From Zygnema cylindricum (taxonomy: Eukaryota; Streptophyta; Zygnematophyceae; Zygnematales; Zygnemataceae): a DNA stretch of 64,000 nucleotides. Below the pieces are notes generated by a model, which was not told where the DNA came from, did no database searches, and saw nothing but the letters and a program-made list of their open reading frames with translations. The position numbers were made by a program, and so were the translations under genes. The stretch covers positions 229,684 through 293,683 of the forward strand of contig JBBHKE010001469.1 of the NCBI GenBank assembly GCA_037447655.1. The letters run 5' to 3'. The first letter of the stretch is position 1, and each line of letters opens with the position of its first letter. This document shows positions 54,476 through 64,000 of the stretch, piece by piece.

Positions 54476-55453
54476 CTTTGCCACCCTCTCTTTGCCCCTC
54501 TCTCGTTCTACCCTTTTCTCTCTTTCTCTGCCCTTGCCAGTCTCTTCCCCTCCCTCTCGTTACCCTTCCCTCTTTCTGCCACTATCTCTGTCTGACCCTC
54601 TTTCTCTCTACCCCTCTCTCTGCCCTTCCCTATCTCTATCCCTCCCTCTCTCTTCCCCTCCCTTTCTCTATCCCTTCCTCTCTCTGCTCTTCCCTCTTTC
54701 TTCCCTCTCTCTCTCTGCCCCTCCCTCTCGCTACCCCTCTTTATTTTGTTCCCTTTTTCTTTGCCCTCCCACTTTACCCCTCCCTCTTTCTGGCCCTCTC
54801 TCGAACATTGCGTCTTTCTTTGCCCCTCACTTTGTGCCCCTCCTCCTCTGTCCCTCTCTCGTTCTGCCCCCTCCCTCTCTCTGCACCTTCATCTCTCTGC
54901 CCCTCTCTTGCTCTGCTCCTCCCAGTCTCTTCCCCTCCCTTTTCTGCTTTTTCCTCTTTCTGCCACATTCTCTCTCTCTCATCCCATCTCTCACTGCCCA
55001 TTTCTCTGACCCACCTCTCTACCCCCCCTCTGCCCCTCCCTCTCTCTACCCCTCTCCCTTTTTGCCCCTTTCTTTTTGTTCCTCTATCCCTCTCTCTCTT
55101 TGGCTCTCCCTCTCTCTACCACTCTCTCTTTACCTCTCCCTCAACCCCTCCCACTCTCTGCCCATCCCTCTTTCTGCCCTCTCCCCCTCTCTGCCCCTCC
55201 CTCTTTGCCCCTCACTCTCTTTGACCCTCTACTCTCTACCGCACTTTCTCTACCCCTCCCTGTCCCTTCCCCTCCTTCTCTTTGCCCTTCCTTGTTTTTG
55301 CCGCTCTCCCTCTCCCTGCCCCTTCCTCTGCCCCTCCCTTCTCTACCCCTCTCTCTCTACCCCTCCCTCAACCCCTCCGTCTCTCTGCCCTTCCCTCTTT
55401 CTGCTTCTCCCCCTCTTTGCTCCTCTCTATCTCTCTGTAGACCTCTACTCTCG

Positions 55454-55502
<49 letters not shown>

Positions 55503-55512
55503 TCGTTCTCTC
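54476..55512. repeat. Polypyrimidine tract with (CT)n end
   Basis: The same type as 53250-54150, ending in a (CT)n run at 55456-55498. Confidence 0.88.
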
Positions 55513-55725
55513 GTTCTTGAAATCCCTGTTTTCTCGTTCGCTCGTATGTGCAATATAGTACTTTTGCTTCCAATTTCTTCTCACAACTTTTAAAAAAAAA
55601 ATTGGCAATTATCAGCAACCGAAACAAATATTAAAAAATGAACTGAAATAGGTTTATTTCCATGCAGTCAAGCTACTTGTAAAAAAAAAAAATAACAATG
55701 CTTTAAAAAAAAGAATTGCCATAAT

Positions 55726-55850
55726 TTTGAGAGGGAGAGGGAGAGGGAGAGGGAGAAAGAGAGGGAGAGGGAGAGGGAGGGGGAGAGGGAGAGTGAGAGG
55801 GATTTTCCTTTCCTTAACAGAAGGGAGGGAGGGAGGGAGGGAGGCAGGGA
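55726..55850. repeat. (GGGAGA)n / (GGGA)n microsatellite
   Basis: A hexamer run at 55732-55800 and a 'gggagggagggagg' run at 55826-55848. This is the first purine tract after the pyrimidine arm. Confidence 0.85.
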
Positions 55851-55964
55851 GGGGTTAAACGAAAATTAGCAAATTTCGAAACCGCTTACTTTCCACACAT
55901 TCCCCCACATCCATAAACATTGCCACATATTCGCAGACATATCCACATGCCTCCCACACATTTC

Positions 55965-56770
55965 CGCAGTGAGGGGGAGAGAGAGGGGCAAAAAAAGGGG
56001 GAGGGAGAGGGGCAGAGATAGGGGCAGAGAGGGGAGCAGAGAGGGGGAGAGGAAAGGGGCAGAAAAAGGGAGAGAGAGAGGGGGAGAGAGAGGGGCAGAG
56101 AGGGGCAGAGGGAGGGCAGAGGGACAGAAAGAGGGGCAGAGAGGGGGAGAGAAAGGGGCAGAGAGAGGGGGAGAGGGGGAGAGAGGGGGAGAGAGAGTGG
56201 CAAAGAGAGGGAGAGAAAGGGGCAGAAAGAGATGCAGAGTGAGGGGCAGAGAGATGTGCAGAGAGCGGTAGAGAGAGGGGCAGCGCGGGGGAGAGAGTGG
56301 GGCAGAGAGAGGGAGAGAGAGGGGGAGAGAGAGGGACAGAGAGAGGGAAAGAGAGGGGGAAAGAAAGGGGCAGAGAGGGAGAGAGAGAGGGGGAGAGAGA
56401 GGGGCAGAGAAAGTGGGAGAGAGTGGGGGAGAGAGGGGGAGAGTGAGAGGGGTGAAGAGAGGGGCAGAGAAGGGAAGAGAGGGGAAAAGAGAGGGGTAGA
56501 GAGGGGGAGTGAGAGGGGCAGAGAGGAGGAGAGAGAGAGGGGGAGAGAGGGGCAGAAAGAGTGGTAGAGGGGGAGAGAGGGCCAGAGAGAGGGGGAGAGA
56601 GGGGGAGAGAGACGGGGAGAGGAGGGGCAGAGAGGGGGAGAGGGAGGGGGAGAGAGGGGGAGAGTGAGGGGCAGAGATAGGGAGAGAGAGAGGGGCAGAT
56701 GGGGCAGAGAGAGGGGCAAAGATAGGGGGAGAGAGAGGGGCAGAGAGATGTGCAGAGAGATGTGCACTAA
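55965..56770. repeat. Polypurine tract 'gagagaggggcagagaggggg'
   Basis: 0.8 kb of G/A DNA on +, with 'ggggcagag' recurring at 15-25 bp. The 372-codon minus-strand ORF across it is low complexity. Confidence 0.9.
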
Positions 56771-57155
56771 AAGAAGTGACGTGCGAAACCAAACACCGTA
56801 CTTGTTTCTGTACACACCACAAACTAAAACTGAACCAAAAAACAAACTGAACAAAAACGTGAATCTGGCTGATCCGCCGATTCACCCTATAAAACACCGG
56901 CTGTCTCTCTCCCTCTCTCCCTCTCTTCCTAGTGTGTGTCCCTCTCGGCTTCTTCCTTTGTGGGGGGTAAGACAGTCCTCCCATCCTTTGGAGTCCGGGT
57001 GTCCCTTCTCCCTATCGCCCTCTTCACCTCTCCTCAGAGAGGGATGGAGGGATTTCCTTCTCCTTTCCTTTTGTCGGGAGAATGAGGGGAGGGAGAGGAT
57101 CCGTACTGTCATGGCCCTTATGGTCTCTTGGGAGAAAGTTAAAGGGTGGGGATAA
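56771..57155. other. Unique island with copia-LTR-like fragment
   Basis: Non-repetitive DNA between purine tracts. 56851-56885 ('tggctgatccgccgatt' and flanks) resembles the start of the 46.9-kb copia LTR. 'ctataaaacacc' (56887) is TATA-like. No gene is supported. Confidence 0.45.
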
Positions 57156-57480
57156 AAGAGGGGTAGAGAGAGGGGAGGAAGGAACAGAGAGAAGGGCAGA
57201 GGGAGGGGATGAAGGAGGGTAGAGATAATTGCAGAAAGAAGGGCACACTGAGCGGACGAGGGGGGGGACGAGTGAGGGGCAGAAATAGGGGTAAAGAGGA
57301 GGGACGATGGAGGGCCAGAGAAAGGGGTAGAGAGAAGGGCAGAGAGAGGGGAAAAGAAAGGTGATGAGCGAGGGGCAGAGAGAAAGACAGCGAGAGGGGC
57401 AGAGAGAAGGGACGACGGAGGGGCAGAGCGGGGGTCTGAGAAAGGGGCCGAGGGGTAGAGAGAGGGACAAAGAGAAGACA
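57156..57480. repeat. Purine-rich tract
   Basis: G/A-rich with 'ggggcagagagaaggg' units, less pure than the neighbours. Confidence 0.7.
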
Positions 57481-57669
57481 GTGAGATGCAAACACATAGA
57501 CATGAGACGACAAAAGAAGTGAAGAAAGGCGGAGATAGAGAGAGAGGAGAGAGAAGAGGGCGACAAAGAGAGAGAAGAAAGCGAGAAGGTTACAACATCC
57601 GGAGCCAGAAAGGACAAAATTGGAAAACAGAAAAAATAGTACAGGGGAAGTAAATCATGTTTCTCCCTT

Positions 57670-57890
57670 GGGAAGTGGAGAGAGTGAGGGAGAGGGAGAG
57701 GGAGAGGGAGGTGGAGAGGGAGAGGGGGGGAGGGAGAGGGAGAGGGAGAGGGAGAGGGAGAGGGAGGGAGATGGAGAGGGAAAGGGAGAGGGAGAGGGAG
57801 AGGGAAAGGGAGAGGGAGAGGGAGAGGGAGATGGAGAGGGAGATGGAGAAGGAGACGGAGAGGGAGAGGGAGATGGAGAAGGAGAGGTTT
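57670..57890. repeat. (GGGAGA)n hexanucleotide microsatellite
   Basis: About 36 near-perfect copies of 'gagagg', with occasional 'gatgga' variants. Confidence 0.92.
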
Positions 57891-58149
57891 CCATGTTAGA
57901 GTTCAATATTCAAATTTTAGCTTTCAATGTTAAACGTTTGAAGTGTTTATTACAATTTTTTACCCAAAGTTTTAAAGAAAACAAAGAAGGGAAAAAAGGG
58001 GAAAAAAATAAACTTTCAAAATGCAAATATGGTGAGGTGTGAGCTTAATAATGGGCCAGGGAAGTAAACTAGAAAAGAAATACCCAAAAAAAACGTGGAA
58101 ATTCTTATTATGTGGATTTTACCAAACAGAAAAAAAAGAAAGTGGCAAA

Positions 58150-58460
58150 ATTTGGGACGATGCGGGCCTCCCAAAAAATATAATGTTACTTTATTCTTTG
58201 GAAAAGTTTTGCGAGCGAAATTTTCTTTGAAAATATATAAAAGAAACCATACAAACTAACCCAAAATCCATTTAAAATCTATTAAATATTACCCATTATG
58301 TAATAGCTATCCGAAAATTCACAAATTTATCCCACTATTTAAGAACCTTTCCTTAAAATTTCAACATTCATTTACCCGAAACTTCGCGACATCTGCCTAA
58401 ATATAGCAAATTTTGTTCGAATCTTAATTACTTTTACCTGAAACATTAAAGATTTCACCA
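58150..58460 (-). repeat. Dispersed repeat R1, copy C (inverted, shorter)
   Basis: Read on the minus strand it follows R1 copy A from 'ggtaaaagtaattaagattcg' through 'ttaaggaaagg', 'taaatttgtgaattttcgga' to 'ttgggaggcccgc'. Purine runs adjoin it at 58475-58540. Confidence 0.7.
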
Positions 58461-58474
58461 AAAAGAAAAAAAAA

Positions 58475-58905
58475 AAGAGAGAGGGGGGGAGGGGGAGGGG
58501 GAGAGGGGAGATAGGGGCAGAGAGAGAAGGGCACAGAGGGGAGCAGTCTAAAGTCAATCTAAAGTTCGTATTACATGTATCAAGATGGATTGAAGTGCAC
58601 CAGATATAGTGTCACATTAATTTATTTATTTTATAATTATTGCACTATATTAATTATTACTGCTATTACTTTATTATTATTACATTTATATAATTTATTA
58701 TTTTATATATTTATATATTTATTTGTCGATAAGTGATAGGGGAGTGTGAAGATAAAAGAGTGAGGGGGGAGCGGGGAGGGGGGAGGGGGGAGGGGGAGAT
58801 AGGGGCAGAGAGAGCAGGGCACAGAGAGGGGCAGAGAGAGACAGGGGTAGAGAGAGGAGGTAGAGAGACGGGCAGAGGTAAAGTTAGAAGGGCAGAGTGA
58901 GAGAT
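58475..58905. repeat. Purine runs with AT-rich spacer
   Basis: G/A runs at 58475-58540 and 58735-58900 flank an AT-rich 'tatttatatatttat' segment (58610-58730). Confidence 0.7.
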
Positions 58906-59285
58906 GCTTAAGTCTTATTGGAGAAATTCAACAGGAAAAATAAATATTTTACTTTATTTGAATCAAAAAATCAATGAAAAGAGAAAAAGAAGCCCAAACA
59001 AATATAAAATGACAATAAAAGTCCAAAATAAATAATAATAAAAAAAAAAACATTTAAAAACGGAAAAAAAAGATAAAATAAAATAAAAGTAAAAATGAAC
59101 ATTTTACGAAAAAAATGAAAAAATGATAAAAACCGATAAAAAAAGGAAAAAACAATTCCCGGATTATGGGTATAAGCAATAAACACGGCCCAAAAAGTCA
59201 AAAATCAATACAAAAAAAAAAAAAAAAAATAACACCCGAAAAATTACTTGACAAAAGCAAAAAGGTATGACAAAAAAAAAAAAAG
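58906..59285. other. A-rich, no gene seen
   Basis: A-rich DNA similar in composition to the 25.3 and 50.3 kb blocks. No gene. Confidence 0.45.
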
Positions 59286-59299
59286 GTTGAATTGGGAGA

Positions 59300-59885
59300 G
59301 CGGAAAGAGGCCATCCTCTTCTCCCTCCTCTCCACCTCCTCCCGTCCCCCCCCCTTCCCTTTCCTTCTCCCCTGCCTCCGTCCCAACCTGGTTCAAATTG
59401 CCATAAAATATACCCAAAAGTACAATGTCAATATAATTGGAAAGCCTTTCCTGTACGGACAAAAGTACAGCGAAGGACAAATACATTAGAAAAGAAAAGA
59501 AAAGGGTGAAAAATTTCACCTAAATTGCAACTATTTGCCACCATCCGCGGGAGTGACGTCACGCAGCGTTCTGTCCTCTCCCTCTCCTCCTCCCCCTCTC
59601 GGCCTCCCTCTTTTCAGCCCTCTCTCTGCCTCCTCTCCTCTCTCCCTCTCTCCCTTTCACTCTCCCTTCACTCCTCCTCCCTTCCCCCCTCTCCCTCCCT
59701 CCCTCACTCCGTTACCTTCCTTTTCCATCTTTCCAACTTCCTCTTTCCCACCCCGACTTCATTCCTCTGTTCCCTCTCCCTCCTCCCCCTCCCCCTCCTC
59801 CCCCTCCTCCCCCTCCCCCTCCCCCTCCCCCTCCCCCTCCCCCTCCCCCTCCCCCTCCCCCTCCCCCTCTTTCCCTCTCCTCACC
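59300..59885. repeat. Polypyrimidine tract with (CCCCTC)n microsatellite
   Basis: C/T runs at 59310-59385 and 59570-59885; 59775-59870 is nearly pure (ccctcc)n. A perfect 'gtgacgtcac' palindrome stands at 59553-59562 just before the second run. Confidence 0.85.
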
Positions 59886-60289
59886 CCAAAAAATCTTAAA
59901 ATTTCCGCGGTGAGAATTTCGTACTCCCTAAATAAAATAGTCGCACGAAATATTAGCACGAAATTTTACTGCGGCACGGTATAGGAAACGTTTGCACATT
60001 GCATATTTCGACAATGCGTATTTCATGCATATCGTACGAAACGTGCGCACTTTTCAAACATTACATTTTGAGCCGCGTATCAAGCATAAAAAAAAAAAAA
60101 AAACATCAAACAATAAATAGCGTATCGAAGGCATTTAAAAACCGCGTGCCACCAATTCAATTCATTTTTCATCCGTACACATGATTATGGTAAATGCGGA
60201 AACGACAAAACTAAAATTGTATGATAAAACGCCCTTTTAGCACAACGTCCATGTGGCGGATCCATTTCAAATCTCCCCTTCTTAAATTT
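59886..60289. other. Intergenic, no gene seen
   Basis: Ordinary sequence upstream of the copia LTR. No gene recognised. Confidence 0.4.
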
Positions 60290-60775
60290 TGATAGGATCT
60301 TAATAATTCAGCGAAAGCATCAATAAATATTTTCACACAAGAGAGGACAGTCCATAAAAGCCAATATATTTCATGAACGTTTTTCCCCTATACAGTGTAT
60401 ATTTTTCCCTCCCACTACTCTGCAGTATATAGTATACATCAGGCGTCACGTCACAACTTCAAACTATAAACCAAGACAAAGTTATAGTGCGCACGAAATA
60501 AAACCAAACAAACAAAACAACACAAATCTACGTAGTACTAATGTACTACCGGAAAGTACACACAAAGCCAAATAACGACAAAACCTAACACACCAAACAA
60601 TATCTGTACCTGGTCGTCGCGAAACCGAATCTACGCGAGACTGGGAATCTTCAAAACAACCTACGAAACATCGTAAGACAAAAGACAAGACCACAAGCTT
60701 GACAACAAAAGACAAACTGAAACTATTCGGTCGCGCGACAGGTGGCGACGACCGATTACCATTTTGACGCTAACA
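60290..60775 (-). repeat. 3' LTR of the copia element (approximate)
   Basis: In element sense it begins TGTTAGCGTC at 60775, right after the polypurine tract. The end at 60290 is inferred from CA ('...gatcctatca'). A TATA-like 'tatactatata' lies at about 60430. The length would be 486 bp; without the 5' LTR this cannot be verified. Confidence 0.5.
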
Positions 60776-60790
60776 ATACCCCTCTCAAAA
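60776..60790 (-). other. Polypurine tract (plus-strand primer site)
   Basis: 'TTTTGAGAGGGGTAT' in element sense, directly before the LTR start; the usual plus-strand priming site in LTR retrotransposons. Confidence 0.7.
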
Positions 60791-61057
60791 TAGTAATCAT
60801 TACACCAAGCCTAATTTAGGCCTTCCTCTCAAGAGTACTTCATGAGCCGCAGCTTTCGTTAGTATATCCGCGTCTTTCTCCAACGTCGACACGTATAAAA
60901 ATTCAATCTCCTTCGCAGCGACCAAATCCTATACGAATCCTAATATACTTTGTCCTTTTGTGAAATACAGGATTCTTGACCGACGCCATCTACCTCATAC
61001 TGGCAGAATAGATTTTCATACATCCAATAGAAATCTTTAATTCTCCAAGTAACTCCT

Positions 61058-62311
61058 TCATCCAAATTGACACGCGGCCATATATTCTGCTTCGGTTGAA
61101 CTTAGTGCGACAGTTGGATGAAGTCGTGAGCTCCAAGAAACTGCCGCGCCGCCAAATACAAATGCATAACGGGTCGTTGACTTTCCTTTATCAAAGTCGC
61201 CGCCCCTGTCCGCATCACAATATCCCACGCAATTCAAAGACACCTGTCCATATTGAAATAGTAATCCAATCTCAGTTGTACCTACAAGGGAACTAAAAAT
61301 TCTTTTCACGGCTTCCCAATGAATCTTCTTAGGAGCCTGACAAAAACGGCTCACGACAGATATTGCGGCTGAAATATCCGGTCGGGTGGCCACACTTAAA
61401 TACATCAGACTTCCAACTGCCTCACTATAGGGCACGTGGACAGTTTCCTCCTCCTCAAATTTGTGATATTGTAGTTTAGAATCTAGTGGTGTCAAGACCG
61501 GCTTAGAATCCAACATAGCAAATTTTGTCAGTACTTCTCTACAATATTGCGCTTGCGATAGTTTAATATCCTCATTATCGTACCTTAAAACTTCCACCCC
61601 AAGAATATATCGTACTTCCCCCAAATCTGTGACTTTAAAATGTAGTTGCATGTACTCCTTCAATTCCGCTATTCGCGTCAACTTGTCACATATCATCAAA
61701 AAATCATCCACATACAAAGAAAATATGATTTGATCCTCCCCCTCACCTTTTATGTATACTCCATAATCTGAAACTGTACGTACGAATCCAAATTCGGTAA
61801 GGACATTGTGTAATCGTAAATACCAAGTCCTTGGTGCTTGCTTTAGTCCGTACAAGGACTTTCGCAGCCGCCATACCTTCCCCTCCTTCGACACTACTCC
61901 TTCCGGAACCTTCATATAAACCTCCTCCTCTAAGTCACCATTCAAGAACGCCGTATCTACGTCCATTTGGTGTATGTGTTTCTTGCCGTCAGCGGCAATA
62001 GCAATAATCATCCTCAAAGAAACAAACTTGACAACCGGTGCATATGTCTCCGTATAATCTATCCCCTCCCTTTGTTGAAAACCCTTGCAAACTAGCCGAG
62101 CCTTATGTTTTAGTACTTCTCCCGATGCACCAGTTTTAGTTTTAAAAATCCACTTCGCATCAAAAGCCTTTTTACCCTCCAGTAAAATTACCTCCTCAAA
62201 TGTTTGGTTGTTGATAATAGATTGAAGTTCTCTTTCCCACGCCGGTTTCCAATGCGTCTCCCAATCGCATGATTTACATGCTTCCATGTACGATTGCGAA
62301 TCGCCCGGCAT
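61058..62311 (-). CDS. copia reverse transcriptase and RNase H (open part of pol)
   Basis: 418 codons. Reverse transcriptase: 'WIFKTKTGASGEVLKHKARL', 'GIDYTETYAPVVK', 'HQMDVDTAFLNGDLEEEVYM', 'LYGLKQAPRTWY' and the catalytic 'SLYVDDFLMI'. RNase H: 'GYCDADRGGDFDKGKSTTRY', 'VSWSSRLHPTVALSSTEAEY'. After the stop at 61058, RNase H continues in another frame with 'KNPVFHKRTKY', so the C-terminus is frameshifted. Upstream, a TAG at 62330-62332 separates it from the linker in the same frame. Confidence 0.93.
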   Translation of the reverse strand: MPGDSQSYMEACKSCDWETHWKPAWERELQSIINNQTFEEVILLEGKKAFDAKWIFKTKTGASGEVLKHKARLVCKGFQQREGIDYTETYAPVVKFVSLRMIIAIAADGKKHIHQMDVDTAFLNGDLEEEVYMKVPEGVVSKEGKVWRLRKSLYGLKQAPRTWYLRLHNVLTEFGFVRTVSDYGVYIKGEGEDQIIFSLYVDDFLMICDKLTRIAELKEYMQLHFKVTDLGEVRYILGVEVLRYDNEDIKLSQAQYCREVLTKFAMLDSKPVLTPLDSKLQYHKFEEEETVHVPYSEAVGSLMYLSVATRPDISAAISVVSRFCQAPKKIHWEAVKRIFSSLVGTTEIGLLFQYGQVSLNCVGYCDADRGGDFDKGKSTTRYAFVFGGAAVSWSSRLHPTVALSSTEAEYMAACQFG

Positions 62312-62329
62312 ATTATCGCATAATGATTG

Positions 62330-63226
62330 CTATAAAAGGAAATCATCCTCCCTCTCCCCTGAAATAAAATAATAAGAATTCTCCACATTCCCCTTACCAT
62401 CAAAAGAAATACGAGTCAGTTTCTTACCCCTATTTTGACGCATACTCCTCCTCGGCTCAAATTCTTTCTCCTCCCTTGCCGGTTCCTCCTCAATAATATT
62501 TGGTTCACTCAATTTAGAGAACGAAGATTTCCTCGTGTTCGAAGACATTCGGGAATTTTTGCTTTGCTAATCCCCACCAATGTTACCAAAATTTACATTC
62601 TCGACAATTTTACCTCTCCCCCTTTTAACATTGGAGGTGGATTCCGGATCAACTTCCGAATCCAAACCCTCAATGTCATTAAGATCACCAATTTAAAATT
62701 CCTCATGAAAATCAAGATTCGAATGTCGCTTAGCCGATCAAGAGATTGTGGATAATAAGTCCTCGTGAAAATCCACATTCCTTGATTCCTCAATGATATT
62801 TCGAATCGGATCATAAACTCGATAAAGGCTTCCTTTCCCCCTATATCCAACGAAATAACCACTCCAACTCCTCGATGCAAACTTACCCTTCCTCTTTTGC
62901 GATGGAATATAAACCGACACACGGCATCCCCAAATCTGAATGTGGTGTAGGTTAGCCTTTCGCCCATACCACAACTCATACGGAGTTTTATCACCCGAAA
63001 CCGATGTAATCCTCCGATTACAAATATAATTCGCCATTAAAATTGCATCGCCCCATAAATGAATACTCTTCTTGGATCCGTGTACCATGGATCGTACCAT
63101 TTCTTGAAGCATACGATTTTTTCTCTCGGCAATGCCATTGGATTCCGGTAAGTAAGATGCGATATATTGATGAGAGATTTCCCACCATTTACAATAAGGA
63201 TCAAAAGCACGGAAATCCCCATCCAT
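62330..63226 (-). pseudogene. copia integrase core (C-terminal half) and linker, with stops
   Basis: 'PESNGIAERKNRML' holds the catalytic Glu. It continues 'IHLWGDAILMANYICNR', 'TPYELWYGRKANLHHIQIWG' and 'SGYFVGYRGKGSLYRVYD'. In the same frame as the reverse transcriptase, stops occur at 62738-62740 and twice more before the linker ORF 'REEKEFEPRRSMRQNRGK' (62330-62548). Confidence 0.88.
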
Positions 63227-63960
63227 TATCTGATCTTATAGATTTTAATTTTCTCTCACATTGCCTTTCGGTCATCACATGCCACTCTTGAAAGCGTAAA
63301 AATCCTTCGGATTTGTGTTTGAGCAATATTACCCATGTGAATCGAGAGAAGTCATCGACCACCACCATAATATATTTGTTTCCTCCAATCGTTTCTGGTT
63401 TCACATCTCCACATAAATCAATGTGCACAAGATCAAGCGGATGCTTAGATCAATGCATCGGATCCTTAGCCGGATGTGGCTTTTGGGTTTTTCTTCCCTT
63501 ACTACATCCTTCGCACACGTTAATTTTCTCTCCCGACGCCAAGTCTAATCCCTTTACGCTCCTATTTTTTATCATTCGTCGTAAACTCGCCTTGGATGTG
63601 TGACACACCCAGTGGTGCCACAATGTCAAATCGCCTTTTAAATCGGATATTTGCGAAATAATACCGGCGGAATATGTGGAGGATTTATAAACCGACTGTG
63701 CATAAATTATGTGACCTCCCTTTCGCCGATTTGTACACCATTCGGTCGTACAATATTATTGTTGAATCTCCGTACGAAAGTACGTTGCAACCTGTTGATC
63801 GAATTTGAGGTACTCAGAGAAGGTTCACTGAACCTTTAGCAAAATATATAACATTTATTAGTTCGACTTACGTCAGTTTTTCCACGTTGCGTGAGTCCAA
63901 AATAGGTAAATCTAACCGTAGAGTACCCACTGTACCAATTGAAATTATTTGTCCACTTGC
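63200..63960 (-). pseudogene. copia GAG-pre-integrase zinc finger and integrase N-terminal half
   Basis: 'LWHHWVCHTSKASLRRM' with 'NVCEGCSKGRKTQKPHP' gives the HHCC finger. 'LVHIDLCGDVKPETIGG' holds the first catalytic Asp and 'SIRSDNG' the second. The frame shifts by one near 63222 relative to the downstream half, and there is a stop in 'DPMH*SKHPLD'. Farther upstream (63700-63960) the linker after protease is readable as 'VGTLRLDLPIL' and 'LLxVPQI' with stops. Confidence 0.82.
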
Positions 63961-64000
63961 GATAGTAATTTTCTTCAGTACTGTGAGTTGTCGTAGGTCA

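Larger units (their letters stand above)
60290..64000 (-). mobile_element. Ty1/copia LTR retrotransposon, 3' part, degenerate
   Basis: The element runs on the minus strand from beyond the window end toward a 3' LTR. Domain order (end of protease region, integrase, reverse transcriptase, RNase H, polypurine tract, LTR) is that of Ty1/copia. The gag, primer-binding site and 5' LTR would lie past 64000. It is inactivated by stops and a frameshift in integrase and linker, while the reverse transcriptase is still open. Confidence 0.9.

Noticed and set aside
55866-56984. 372-codon minus-strand ORF
   Set aside because: Two thirds of it is a purine/pyrimidine tract; the first third is unique but has no recognised motif.
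56882-57155. Possible exon with CTTCCTAG acceptor and GTAAGAC donor at about 56.93-56.97 kb
   Set aside because: No supporting frame, domain or neighbouring exon; splice-like motifs occur by chance in C/T-rich DNA.

Overview
The window is eukaryotic nuclear DNA: spliceosomal introns (GTAAGT/GTGAGT donors, TTACAG/CTACAG acceptors), class I and class II transposons, and very large amounts of simple-sequence DNA. The transposon families and a receptor gene built with one leucine-rich repeat per exon suggest a protist or alga. The pogo-type transposase resembles those of oomycetes, and one-repeat-per-exon architecture is known from brown algae. A stramenopile is therefore a reasonable guess, but the taxon is not proven.

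The main result is a gene hidden on the minus strand in what looks like intergenic repeat, about 37.04 to 22.80 kb and possibly on to 19.4 kb. Exon 1 (36934-37039) encodes a signal peptide. Exon 2 (36694-36808) encodes a plant-type N-terminal LRR cap. Six exons of exactly 72 nt (34776, 33702, 33047, 30783, 28354, 26546) each encode one 24-residue LRR with phase-2 splice sites. A further exon (22797-23160) encodes a C-terminal LRR cap plus a cysteine-rich EGF-like region. All phases agree over 14 kb and give 339 codons. One LRR exon carries a stop codon. The LRR exons are nearly identical except at the positions that form the concave binding face. The introns (0.6-3.4 kb) hold A-rich DNA, an array of 'cactaaatatggtttg' units, MITEs and a tRNA-like SINE.

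Layout by region. 0-1.6 kb: little, apart from an 82-bp tandem repeat. 1.65-6.94 kb: a decayed pogo-type DDE transposase gene (minus) whose first intron is a 3-kb GATA/TTAGACAGATAA satellite. 7.9-9.2 kb: MITE pieces. 10.2-12.9 kb: polypyrimidine tracts. 13.3-15.3 kb: a dispersed repeat (R1), a copia fragment and an unidentified decayed ORF. 15.9-19.3 kb: polypurine DNA. 19.4-37.04 kb: the LRR gene. 38.4-46.3 kb: a cluster of hAT-like, TA-type and CATAG-type MITEs. 46.3-48.4 kb: a decayed copia element split by a MITE. 49.03-50.19 kb: bacterial DNA with broken ftsQ and plsC genes. 50.2-51.7 kb: a diverged copy of the 25.25-26.3 kb LRR-gene intron. 51.8-59.9 kb: R1 copies and polypyrimidine then polypurine tracts. 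60.29-64 kb: a Ty1/copia element (minus) with its 3' LTR, polypurine tract, RNase H, reverse transcriptase and integrase, broken by stops and a frameshift.

Except for the LRR gene, every coding sequence recognised here is a transposon remnant or a broken bacterial insertion. Most long ORFs in the simple-sequence tracts are artefacts, because a pyrimidine-only strand cannot contain a stop codon.
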